DNA of 5,232 bases from Flammeovirgaceae bacterium UBA5867 (GTDB lineage Bacteria; Bacteroidota; Bacteroidia; Cytophagales; Cyclobacteriaceae), in assembly GCA_002432545.1 (NCBI GenBank), contig DJFR01000045.1, positions 178-5,409 on the forward strand, in the 5' to 3' direction. The notes below the pieces were generated by a model. The model was not told where the DNA came from. It searched no databases and saw nothing but the letters and a program-made list of their open reading frames with translations. Shown here one piece after another: positions 1-4,992 of the stretch (its first letter is position 1; each line of letters opens with the position of its first letter). Made by a program: the position numbers and the translations under genes.

Positions 1-989
1 TGATGGCAACGTATTATGAGCAACGCGCTTCCGCGGGACTGATCATATCAGAAGGTGTTTCGCCTTCACCCAACGGTTTGGGCTATGCGCGCATGCCGGG
101 TATATTTTCAGAAGGACAGGTAGATGCCTGGAAACAAGTAACAGCAGCCGTACACCGCAGAGGCGGAAAAATATTTGCGCAGTTAATGCACGCAGGCCGC
201 ATGGCACACGGACTTAATTTACCGAAAGGTGCACGCGTACTCGCACCTTCTCCTATCGCTGCGGATGGACATATATGGACTGACCAGGAAGGAAAAAAAG
301 AATTGCCAATACCGCAGGGAATGAGTGCGGGACAAGTAGAAGAAGTTATTGTTGAATTTATAACGGCTGCCCTGAATGCCGTTGAAGCAGGCTTTGATGG
401 AATAGAACTACATGCTGCCAACGGATATTTACTCGAACAGTTTTTATCACCTCACACCAACAGGCGCACCGATAATTATGGCGGAAGCATTGAGAAACGC
501 AGTAGGCTGTTGCTCGAAATTGCAGAAGCTGTAGGAGATGCTATCGGCAGAGACAAAGTGGGCGTACGTATATCTCCATATGGTGTAGCGGGCGATATGC
601 CAAACTATCCGGAAATCGATGCAACCTATACATATATAGCTACGAAATTAAATGAGCTTGGTATAGCGTATATACACATTGCTGATCACAGTGCCGGTGG
701 TGCACCCGAAGTTCCGCTGACATTGAAGCGCACCATTCGCGAACAGTTTACAAACACCCTTATTCTTTCCGGTGGATATACTATATCCCGCGCAGAAGAA
801 GATCTCATATCAGGCATTGCAGACCTGGTAGCGTTTGGTAAACCGTTTATCAGCAACCCGGATTTAGTAGAGCGCCTTCGCAAAGGATTTCCGCTCAATA
901 TAAAACTTGATGCGAGTACCCTATATTCTTCAAACGCAAAAGGCTATACCGATTACCCGGTGTTTGAAGAGGAAATGGTCAATGCGTGA
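1..989 (+). CDS. Old Yellow Enzyme family NADH:flavin oxidoreductase (alkene reductase), 5' end cut by window
   Basis: This is an FMN-dependent ene-reductase of the OYE / 12-oxophytodienoate reductase family, a cytosolic TIM barrel. Family members use NAD(P)H to reduce activated C=C bonds, nitroesters or quinones. Visible residues, numbered from the ATG at position 3: QLMHAGR (60-66), the catalytic pair H137-x-x-N140 in HAANGYL with the proton-donor Tyr142, the segment LSPHTNRRTDNYGGS (148-162), FMN-site Arg189, LSGGY (255-259), FGKPFISNPDL (278-288) and C-terminal GYTDYP (314-319). The visible protein is about 328 residues against roughly 360 for the family. It opens directly on the YYEQRASAGLIISEG segment, so about 30-40 N-terminal residues lie upstream of the window. 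The ATG at 3 is therefore very probably an internal Met, and bases 1-2 end the preceding codon. A DoxX-like gene follows after 38 bp on the same strand. The natural substrate cannot be read from sequence. Confidence 0.95.
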   Translation, partial: MATYYEQRASAGLIISEGVSPSPNGLGYARMPGIFSEGQVDAWKQVTAAVHRRGGKIFAQLMHAGRMAHGLNLPKGARVLAPSPIAADGHIWTDQEGKKELPIPQGMSAGQVEEVIVEFITAALNAVEAGFDGIELHAANGYLLEQFLSPHTNRRTDNYGGSIEKRSRLLLEIAEAVGDAIGRDKVGVRISPYGVAGDMPNYPEIDATYTYIATKLNELGIAYIHIADHSAGGAPEVPLTLKRTIREQFTNTLILSGGYTISRAEEDLISGIADLVAFGKPFISNPDLVERLRKGFPLNIKLDASTLYSSNAKGYTDYPVFEEEMVNA

Positions 990-1027
990 TCAACGATAGA
1001 AACCTACTTTTAAAAACTATATAATTT

Positions 1028-1441
1028 ATGTCAGTTAAAATCAAATCTGTGGCAGTAATTGCTGCGCGCGTTGTGTTGGGACTAATCTATTTTGTTTTCG
1101 GTCTCAATTTCTTCCTACACTTTATACCGATGAACGGACCAACACCGAGTCCGCAAGCTGAAGCCTTTACTACCGGGTTGTTTCAGTCAGGATATTTCTT
1201 TCCTTTTCTGAAAGGACTAGAGGTTATATTCGGAGCCTTGTTACTGGCTGGTGTATTTGTTCCGCTGTCGTTAGTGGTATTGGTGCCGGTAAGTTTAAAT
1301 ATACTACTGTTCCACGCATACCTCGCACCCGAAGGAACAGCCATGGGCGTTGTTATACTGCTCCTCAACTTGTTCCTCGCATGGGCGTATCGCAGTGCCT
1401 TTAAACCACTGCTCGCCACAAAAACACCGGCAAGCCTCTAA
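1028..1441 (+). CDS. DoxX-like family integral membrane protein
   Basis: A 137-residue, very hydrophobic protein with the four-helix layout of the DoxX / DoxX-like superfamily. Membrane segments lie at about residues 8-32 (it contains ARVVLGLIYFVFGLNFF), 57-75, 76-96 and 105-123. Typical family features are the GLNFF motif after helix 1, the charged pair K62/E65 at the start of helix 2, and FHAY (95-98) near the end of helix 3. It acts in the inner membrane. Biochemical roles are poorly defined for most of the family, although some members are linked to thiol or quinone redox chemistry. It begins 38 bp after the OYE stop with no obvious separate promoter, so co-transcription is likely. A strong hairpin terminator follows. 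No Shine-Dalgarno sequence is seen before the ATG, which is usual for Bacteroidota. Family call is fairly sure, function is not. Confidence 0.85.
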   Translation: MSVKIKSVAVIAARVVLGLIYFVFGLNFFLHFIPMNGPTPSPQAEAFTTGLFQSGYFFPFLKGLEVIFGALLLAGVFVPLSLVVLVPVSLNILLFHAYLAPEGTAMGVVILLLNLFLAWAYRSAFKPLLATKTPASL

Positions 1442-1457
1442 GCCGCACACATTTTTC

Positions 1458-1473
1458 ATATATATATATATAT
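1458..1473. repeat. (AT)8 dinucleotide run
   Basis: Eight uninterrupted AT units lie between the DoxX stop and the terminator hairpin. It is a simple-sequence tract that could be length-variable. It sits just 5' of the hairpin and would be an easily melted region. Confidence 0.9.
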
Positions 1474-1475
1474 CC

Positions 1476-1508
1476 GGTATCGCAAACCACGGTCTGCGAT
1501 ACCATTTT
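1476..1508 (+). terminator. Intrinsic terminator of the OYE-DoxX unit
   Basis: There is a perfect 9-bp inverted repeat, GGTATCGCA (1476-1484) and TGCGATACC (1495-1503). The 10-nt loop can pair further after one A.C mismatch. It is followed at once by ATTTTT and an AT-rich tail. It lies 34 bp after the DoxX stop in the gap between convergent genes. Read on the minus strand, the hairpin is followed by alternating TA rather than a T-run, so it looks mainly + directed but might also stop transcripts from the DUF4260 gene. Confidence 0.85.
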
Positions 1509-1554
1509 TATTATATATACCCAAAAAACTTTCGGACTTCCCGACTAAAAGACT

Positions 1555-1575
1555 TTCTTACTTCTTACATCTTAC
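1555..1575. repeat. Three tandem heptamers TTCTTAC
   Basis: TTCTTAC occurs at 1555-1561 and 1562-1568, and ATCTTAC at 1569-1575, back to back. The run spans the 3' end and stop codon of the minus-strand DUF4260 gene. It is probably a small slippage duplication. Confidence 0.7.
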
Positions 1576-1924
1576 TCTTCCCCACCTCCCCTAAATGCGT
1601 AAACCTGAACCCGCTCTCATACTTCAATCCATATCCCAGCATCCGGTCCATCGTAGCGTGTGAAAACAGTATCAGCCCGGTAAATTCGATGGCTATATTT
1701 CCTGCAAAGTATCCGGCCAGCCATACCACAACTGCAAGCGCACGGTGATGAACAAGATTATAAAGCCTGGCACCTGTTCGTGCATTATGTATATAACCAA
1801 CCATACTGAGGTCGGGTAATAAAATGCAACCGGCAAACCACCACCAGCTTAATCCCAGAAAGTTAAACAACACCAGCGTTGCTAAAAACATAACGAATTC
1901 TTCGAGTTGGATAAGTTTTTTCAT
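1565..1924 (-). CDS. DUF4260 family small membrane protein
   Basis: A 119-residue protein that matches the pattern of the DUF4260 family as I recall it. Visible features: an N-terminal LEE (7-9), SWWWFA (26-31), LLPDLSMVGY (35-44), YNLVHH (55-60), H89, and the C-terminal signature MDRMLGYGLKY (92-102) followed by GF and THLG (109-112). Three to four hydrophobic segments (about 9-24, 26-42, 61-76, 77-90) indicate an integral inner-membrane protein. No reaction is known for the family. The conserved His, Asp and Tyr in LPDLS...HA..DR.LGYGLKY suggest a polar cluster within the membrane, which is inference. It is convergent with DoxX and divergent from the SRPBCC gene, and may share the intervening operator. 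The ATG at the high-coordinate end is the only sensible start. Confidence 0.85.
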   Translation of the reverse strand: MKKLIQLEEFVMFLATLVLFNFLGLSWWWFAGCILLPDLSMVGYIHNARTGARLYNLVHHRALAVVVWLAGYFAGNIAIEFTGLILFSHATMDRMLGYGLKYESGFRFTHLGEVGKSKM

Positions 1925-2018
1925 GCGCGATAAAATAGAATAAACAGTATAAGGTGTATGGTTGTAAAGTAGCAGATTCTGCAGGTTCCATAAAAATTTT
2001 AAATCTTTTAAAAACTTG

Positions 2019-2036
2019 TTGACATACGGTTGTCAT
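2019..2036. promoter_or_regulatory. Palindromic operator candidate TGACA-N6-TGTCA (copy 1)
   Basis: TGACA (2020-2024), a 6-nt spacer and TGTCA (2031-2035) form a perfect 5-bp inverted repeat 18 bp before the SRPBCC start, inside the divergent region with the DUF4260 gene. The same half-sites with the same spacing recur at 2523-2540. The TTG at 2019-2021 overlaps the left half-site and could belong to a -33 element. A dimeric regulator is implied. The half-site length and N6 spacing resemble CRP/FNR-type sites, but the family is not determined. Confidence 0.5.
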
Positions 2037-2074
2037 GAGCCGGGTGTTGCTTTATGGAAAAATCAAACCGTATG
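2023..2074 (+). repeat. 9-bp inverted repeat bracketing the SRPBCC start codon
   Basis: CATACGGTT (2023-2031) is the exact reverse complement of AACCGTATG (2066-2074). The ATG at 2054 falls in the 34-nt loop, and a second in-frame ATG (2072) lies in the right arm. If the transcript starts upstream of 2023, this could fold over the start region. A 9-bp match at this spacing can arise by chance in 5 kb. Confidence 0.35.
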
Positions 2075-2503
2075 CGATCCATTCATCAACAAGTAGAAAT
2101 TAACTGGCCGGTGCGGGCGCTGTTTAACTACGTGTCCGACATCAGTAACAATGCATCGTGGCAGCAACGTGTTGAAGACACGGAATGGCTGGACGCCAGA
2201 CGCAATACATCAGGTGCCCGGTTCAGGGAAGTACATGCCAACGGTAAGTCTCACGCAGTATGCGAGATAGCTGAGTTTATTCCATACCAGAAGCGATCGG
2301 TGGTTATGCGGAACAAGTCATTTCATTCAACCTATACATTTGAGTTTGAGCCTTGCCATGCCGGTACGGTTATGAAAGTTACCGTGCAGGCTCGTGCACG
2401 CGGGTTGTATAAATTACTTGATCCGTTTGTTACAAATCGATTTCTCGAAGAGCGGTCGCGCGATATTTTCCGGTTGAAAGAAATGCTCGAAGTTGAAGAT
2501 TAA
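2054..2503 (+). CDS. SRPBCC family protein (polyketide cyclase/dehydrase-like)
   Basis: A 149-residue soluble protein with the START/Bet v1-like (SRPBCC) pattern. The N-terminal strand HQQVEINWPVRALFNYVSD (11-29) and SNNASW (31-36) fit the usual V.I..P...VF.Y..D..N...W opening. A middle run of strands follows, from GARFREVH (54-61) to YTFEFEP (94-100), and then a long C-terminal helix FVTNRFLEERSRDIFRLKEMLE (125-146). The fold makes a hydrophobic ligand pocket. Members range from aromatase/cyclases to lipid-binding proteins, and this one shows no residue that fixes a substrate. No Shine-Dalgarno sequence is present. The ATG at 2054 is kept because it is the first in frame, but the ATG at 2072 (Met7), just before the conserved strand, is a fair alternative. 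Ile codons here are rarely ATA (1 of 6), unlike most neighbours. It is probably a separate unit controlled by the palindrome at 2019-2036. Confidence 0.8.
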   Translation: MEKSNRMRSIHQQVEINWPVRALFNYVSDISNNASWQQRVEDTEWLDARRNTSGARFREVHANGKSHAVCEIAEFIPYQKRSVVMRNKSFHSTYTFEFEPCHAGTVMKVTVQARARGLYKLLDPFVTNRFLEERSRDIFRLKEMLEVED

Positions 2504-2522
2504 TCAAATTTCTTTTTTGCTG

Positions 2523-2540
2523 ATGACACAGGGCTGTCAT
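2523..2540. promoter_or_regulatory. Palindromic operator candidate ATGACA-N6-TGTCAT (copy 2)
   Basis: ATGACA (2523-2528), spacer CAGGGC, TGTCAT (2535-2540): a perfect 6-bp inverted repeat in the 93-bp gap before the GyrI-like gene. It has the same core half-sites and N6 spacing as the site at 2019-2036, with a different spacer sequence. That pattern is expected of a shared protein-binding site rather than a duplicated segment. Confidence 0.55.
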
Positions 2541-2552
2541 ATACCGATCGTT
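2541..2552. repeat. Intergenic 12-mer ATACCGATCGTT, copy 1
   Basis: Identical to 4360-4371. It lies directly after the operator candidate and 44 bp before the GyrI-like start, and contains the palindrome CGATCG. Its role is unknown. Confidence 0.4.
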
Positions 2553-2596
2553 GATTTACATAAAAAAATATTCTTCACCCTCTTACCAATATCACT

Positions 2597-3049
2597 ATGA
2601 AAATAAAAGAAGTTAAACCAATCAATTTCCTGTTCTTCCGTGCTGAGACAAAAATAGAAGAGTTGCATGCATTTTTACCCATTGGTCAGCAACTCTTTCA
2701 GGAAGCAGTAAAGCAACAGCTTAGCATTACCGGCCCCGTGCACTGGCATTACTATGGATTTACAGGCGATGAAAGTAAATCGTTTACTCTCGAGATTGCG
2801 TTGCCGGTAGCCGATGTTCCGCATGATTATGATGGCGCGTTTCATTTTAAACGAACCGAAGCTTTCAAATGCGCTACCATGGAGCATGAAGGTGCGTGGA
2901 ATCTGATGCCACAAAGTTATGGGAAGCTCATGCAATATATAGCGGAGAATAAACTCACACCACAAGCTGTGAATCGCGAGATATATGTGAATGTTGACTT
3001 TCAATACCCGGATGCAAATGCCGTAGAGATACAAGTTGGTGTTCAGTAA
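2597..3049 (+). CDS. GyrI-like / AraC effector-binding domain protein
   Basis: A 150-residue stand-alone GyrI-like (BmrR/Rob C-terminal type) domain with no DNA-binding part. Family-like segments: KIKEVKPINFLFFRAE (2-17), GPVHWHYYGF (46-55), FTLEIALPV (63-71), KCATMEHEGAWNLMPQSYGKLMQYI (91-115), NREIYVNVDF (126-135) and the closing strand VEIQVGVQ (143-150). The fold is a tandem SHS2 module with a cleft for small, often cationic or amphipathic ligands. Related stand-alone proteins have been reported either to bind drugs or to hydrolyse them. The family's cleft acid may correspond to an E or D here, but I cannot assign it without an alignment. The ATG at 2597 begins right at the family's first strand. 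The stop codon lies in the loop of a hairpin. Presence of the 2523-2540 palindrome suggests ligand-responsive control. Confidence 0.82.
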   Translation: MKIKEVKPINFLFFRAETKIEELHAFLPIGQQLFQEAVKQQLSITGPVHWHYYGFTGDESKSFTLEIALPVADVPHDYDGAFHFKRTEAFKCATMEHEGAWNLMPQSYGKLMQYIAENKLTPQAVNREIYVNVDFQYPDANAVEIQVGVQ

Positions 3050-3059
3050 TTGAACACCA
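3037..3059 (+). terminator. Hairpin enclosing the GyrI-like stop codon
   Basis: A perfect 9-bp inverted repeat, TGGTGTTCA (3037-3045) and TGAACACCA (3051-3059), can add a G.U pair (3046/3050), which leaves the stop TAA (3047-3049) as the loop. The following bases (CGTTTATACC) are only weakly T-rich. It may be a weak terminator, an mRNA 3'-end stabiliser or an attenuator before the small membrane-peptide gene. Confidence 0.5.
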
Positions 3060-3100
3060 CGTTTATACCTGTTAAACTATACACCTTGAAAAATCAAACT

Positions 3101-3241
3101 ATGAAAAAGATAATCATCCTGATCGGTATACTGGTCGGTCTTACCGCTATATTCATAGCGTACTCGGCCGAGGGAAAACGATTGCTGGAGACTGCTCTGA
3201 AAATAGAATCACAAAATATACCATTGGTGTACTGGCAGTAA
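3101..3241 (+). CDS. 46-residue single-pass membrane peptide, hypothetical
   Basis: I do not recognise this protein. From the ATG at 3101 it has a basic start (MKK), one hydrophobic stretch at about residues 4-21 (IIILIGILVGLTAIFIAY) and a polar tail with an amphipathic-looking segment (EGKRLLETALKIES) ending in a hydrophobic, aromatic PLVYWQ. The likely topology is a membrane-anchored small protein; an uncleaved signal anchor fits better than a cleaved signal, as no good cleavage site is seen. The frame stays open back to a TTG at 3050 directly after the previous stop, but the ATG with MKK is the more natural start. It lies 51 bp after the GyrI-like gene and 69 bp before the DHFR-like gene, on the same strand. 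ATA makes up 6 of its 9 Ile codons, like its neighbours, which favours resident coding sequence. It could be a real small protein or a remnant. Confidence 0.5.
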   Translation: MKKIIILIGILVGLTAIFIAYSAEGKRLLETALKIESQNIPLVYWQ

Positions 3242-3310
3242 TATACAAAGGGTGTATGTGAACGAATCAATATATATAATTCAATTTAAAGACATAAGTA
3301 TATACCGAAG

Positions 3311-3826
3311 ATGAGAAAGATAACTTTAGGACTTGCTGTTACGCTGGATGGATATATAGAAGGTCCCAACGGTGAATATGATTGGTGCTTTACCGACCAG
3401 GACTATGGTATGACCGATTTTATGGAAAGTGTTGATGCTATATTTTACGGCCGGAAGAGTTTTGAAATGGCCGGTGGAAATATATATCCAACCAAAAAGG
3501 CGTATGTATTCTCCAATTCTTTGAAGACAGCACCGGAAGGAGCAGAGCTTATAGCCGGAGATGTTATTCAGTCTGTAAAAGAAATTAAACAACAGCCCGG
3601 TAAAAATATATGGTTGTTTGGTGGTGCGAGTCTTACAACCGCATTCATTAATGCAGACCTGGTGGATGAACTGTGGTTGTCGGTACATCCGATCTTGCTG
3701 GGCAGTGGTAAACTTTTATTTCAGGATATAGAAGGTCGCAAGCATCTCCGTCTCCAGAAAACAAAGCAATATGAAACCGGACTGGTATCATTGTGGTATA
3801 CCCGTGCGGAACAAACCGGGAAGTAA
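3311..3826 (+). CDS. Dihydrofolate reductase family protein (RibD C-terminal-like)
   Basis: A 171-residue protein of the RibD-C/DHFR-like superfamily, of the type seen in Bacillus YwjB/YyaP. Motifs: ITLGLAVTLDGYIEGPNGEYDW (4-25) with the LDGYI core, DAIFYGRKSFE (42-52), VFSNSL (66-71), IWLFGGASL (100-108) as the nucleotide-binding glycine turn, DELWLSVHPILLGSGKLLF (119-137) and a last strand LVSLWYT (158-164). It is predicted to be a cytosolic NAD(P)H-binding reductase fold. These proteins are not the housekeeping FolA, and true substrates are mostly unknown. The ATG at 3311 starts exactly at the first conserved strand. The 69 bp upstream carries no clear TAnnTTTG box, so the promoter was not found. 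Its stop codon sits in the loop of a hairpin. Confidence 0.88.
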   Translation: MRKITLGLAVTLDGYIEGPNGEYDWCFTDQDYGMTDFMESVDAIFYGRKSFEMAGGNIYPTKKAYVFSNSLKTAPEGAELIAGDVIQSVKEIKQQPGKNIWLFGGASLTTAFINADLVDELWLSVHPILLGSGKLLFQDIEGRKHLRLQKTKQYETGLVSLWYTRAEQTGK

Positions 3827-3834
3827 TTTTCCGG
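3816..3834 (+). terminator. Hairpin enclosing the DHFR-like stop codon
   Basis: CCGGGAAG (3816-3823) pairs with TTTTCCGG (3827-3834) as six Watson-Crick pairs plus two G.U, leaving the stop TAA (3824-3826) as the three-base loop. The downstream GTGATGTTTTGG gives only a poor, delayed U-tract, so termination strength is doubtful. The same design occurs at 3037-3059. Confidence 0.4.
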
Positions 3835-3842
3835 GTGATGTT

Positions 3843-3869
3843 TTGGTTTAACAGTATTTTGTTACTTTG
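3843..3869 (+). promoter_or_regulatory. Bacteroidota-type promoter for the NTF2-like gene
   Basis: TTG (3843-3845) as the -33 element, a 16-bp gap, then TTACTTTG (3862-3869), which departs from the TAnnTTTG -7 consensus only at the second base. The transcript would start a few bases later, giving a leader of roughly 10 nt before the ATG at 3886. Confidence 0.6.
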
Positions 3870-3885
3870 AGATAAACCAGAACCG

Positions 3886-4350
3886 ATGGAGCATCAACAA
3901 CTGATCGAGCAATTTTATACCGCGTTTCAAAACCGCGATTATACCACGATGCAAAGCTGCTACCATGCAGACGCTATATTTCACGACCCGGTATTCCAGA
4001 ACCTTGATGCGAACCAGGTACGTGCCATGTGGCAAATGCTGTTAACCTCTGCCAAAGATCTGAAAGTATCGTTCGATACGATACAGACTTCAGGCAATAC
4101 AGGGTCATGCAACTGGCAGGCGTGGTATACTTTTTCTAAAACCGGCCGGCCGGTTCATAATATTATTCAGACATCGTTCGAGTTTAAAGATGGTAAGATA
4201 TTCCGCCATCGCGATTCATTTGATCTCTGGCGCTGGTCGCGGCAGGCACTCGGTGCTTCCGGTTTGTTGCTGGGATGGAGCCCCGTTGTACAGAATAAGA
4301 TCCGCGACAACGCAGATGCTGCTCTTCAAAAATATATAGCAAGCCGCTAG
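3886..4350 (+). CDS. Nuclear transport factor 2 / SnoaL-like family protein
   Basis: A 154-residue protein with the NTF2-like cone fold pattern. The opening helix LIEQFYTAFQNRDYTTMQSCYHADAIFHDPVF (6-37) carries the usual F..DP.F segment. A central strand TGSCNWQAWYTFSKTGRPVHN (72-92) follows, then IIQTSFEFKDGKIFRHRDSFDLWRWSRQALG (93-123), where the F.DGKI..H.D.FD..RW pattern is characteristic. SnoaL-like and limonene-epoxide-hydrolase-like enzymes use polar residues inside this pocket. Here D34, D110 and D113 line up as candidates, but no reaction can be named. The C-terminal tail GWSPVVQNKIRDNADAALQKYIASR (130-154) is typical of the Bacteroidota/Proteobacteria version. It has its own promoter-like sequence, so it is likely monocistronic. 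Confidence 0.88.
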   Translation: MEHQQLIEQFYTAFQNRDYTTMQSCYHADAIFHDPVFQNLDANQVRAMWQMLLTSAKDLKVSFDTIQTSGNTGSCNWQAWYTFSKTGRPVHNIIQTSFEFKDGKIFRHRDSFDLWRWSRQALGASGLLLGWSPVVQNKIRDNADAALQKYIASR

Positions 4351-4360
4351 CACGCTAGCA
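4345..4360. repeat. Tandem CGCTAGCA x2, possible weak hairpin
   Basis: CGCTAGCA is repeated exactly at 4345-4352 and 4353-4360, and covers the NTF2-like stop (TAG, 4348-4350). Because GCTAGC is self-complementary, the RNA can form a GCUAG/CUAGC stem of 5 bp with loop CACG (4346-4359). A T-rich stretch (TTATTTCATTTTT) begins 11 bp later. It may act as a weak terminator, or be just a small duplication. Confidence 0.45.
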
Positions 4361-4371
4361 TACCGATCGTT
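4360..4371. repeat. Intergenic 12-mer ATACCGATCGTT, copy 2
   Basis: Identical to 2541-2552. It lies between the NTF2-like stop and the YkgJ-type start, upstream of the -7 box at 4404. Confidence 0.4.
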
Positions 4372-4403
4372 ATTTCATTTTTCGGATAGCAATCCTTTCT
4401 TCG

Positions 4404-4411
4404 TAACTTTG
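4404..4411 (+). promoter_or_regulatory. Consensus -7 box TAACTTTG before the YkgJ-type gene
   Basis: A perfect TAnnTTTG match that ends 5 bp before the ATG at 4417. No perfect TTG lies at the expected -33 distance; TTC at 4381-4383 is the nearest. With the start site expected about 5-8 bases after the box, the mRNA would be leaderless or nearly so. Confidence 0.6.
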
Positions 4412-4416
4412 TACTT

Positions 4417-4992
4417 ATGGAGTTGGAAGAAAAGGTACGGGCGGTAGAGGAAGTCTTTGAAAAGCTTGATCGTGAGATTGCTTCATTTCAATCCTGGTCA
4501 GGACTTCATTGCGCGTGGGGCTGCGGTAAATGTTGCTATAAAGCCGATATTGAGGCTACCGTTCTTGAGTTTCTTCCGTTCGCACATTACCTATATCAGC
4601 AAGACCTGGCCTATACGTGGTTTGAAAAATTACAGGCAGACGATTCTTCTCTTTGCTTGATATTGAACCCCACACAGGCAGGTGCCGGTTTGTGTTCTGA
4701 GTATAAACACCGCGGATTGATCTGCAGGTTGTTCGGATATTCTGCACGAACCAATAAATATGGTAAACGCGAACTTGTTACCTGCCAGATCATCAAGACC
4801 GAGCAGGCCGGTAATTATCAGCAGGCATCGGTAAAGATTGAAGAAGATGAGGGAGAATTGCCGGTAATGAGTCATTACTACATGCAGCTGCATGCTATTG
4901 ATTTTGAGTTGGCACGAGATTTTTTCCCGATCAACCAGGCCATGAAGCGGGCAATTGAAGTTATATTGCATTACTATGCATACAGATCGTAG
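4417..4992 (+). CDS. YkgJ family cysteine cluster protein
   Basis: A 191-residue protein of the YkgJ/CxxCxxCC cysteine-cluster family (zinc- or iron-chelating type). Key residues: C32-x3-C36-x2-C39-C40 in HCAWGCGKCCY, then C80, C93 (GLCSEYKHR), C103 in LICRLFGY and C123 in VTCQ. The eight Cys are enough for a metal or Fe-S site. The CRLFGY and R..CR segments are typical of the family. An acidic, helical N-terminus (2-27) precedes the cluster. The cytosolic function is unknown, and the metal-binding role is a family-level prediction only. The ATG at 4417 follows a -7 box at only 5 bp, supporting a leaderless start. Only 2 of 11 Ile codons are ATA, lower than in most neighbours. Its last 17 bp overlap the next gene. 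Confidence 0.88.
   Translation: MELEEKVRAVEEVFEKLDREIASFQSWSGLHCAWGCGKCCYKADIEATVLEFLPFAHYLYQQDLAYTWFEKLQADDSSLCLILNPTQAGAGLCSEYKHRGLICRLFGYSARTNKYGKRELVTCQIIKTEQAGNYQQASVKIEEDEGELPVMSHYYMQLHAIDFELARDFFPINQAMKRAIEVILHYYAYRS

Noticed and set aside
83..421. Minus-strand open frame of 112 codons
   Set aside because: It lies fully antisense to conserved OYE coding sequence, is Cys/Ser/Pro-rich and resembles no family.
976..992. TGGTCA/TGATCA hairpin at the OYE stop
   Set aside because: It has only six pairs including a G.U and no T-tract; co-transcription with DoxX is more likely.
1350..1748. 132-codon + strand open frame
   Set aside because: It starts inside the DoxX gene in another frame, crosses the terminator hairpin and continues antisense to the DUF4260 gene. 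The protein is low-complexity with no recognisable domain.
1961..1975. Minus-strand TACTTTAC as a -7 box for the DUF4260 gene
   Set aside because: It misses two of the conserved TAnnTTTG positions and lacks a convincing TTG at the right distance.
2477..2515. AAAGAAAT/ATTTCTTT inverted repeat at the SRPBCC 3' end as terminator
   Set aside because: The arms are almost all A/T with a long loop, so the stem would be weak. The T-run at 2513-2518 alone is not enough.
2675..3034. Minus-strand open frame of 119 codons
   Set aside because: It is antisense to the GyrI-like gene, whose own product is clearly recognisable; no support for a second gene.
3050..3100. TTG start giving a 63-residue version of the small membrane peptide
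   Set aside because: The added 17 residues lie in the right arm of the stop-codon hairpin and beyond. The ATG at 3101 gives a normal MKK-plus-hydrophobic N-terminus.
3326..3688. Minus-strand open frame of 120 codons
   Set aside because: It is a shadow of the DHFR-like gene with no family resemblance.
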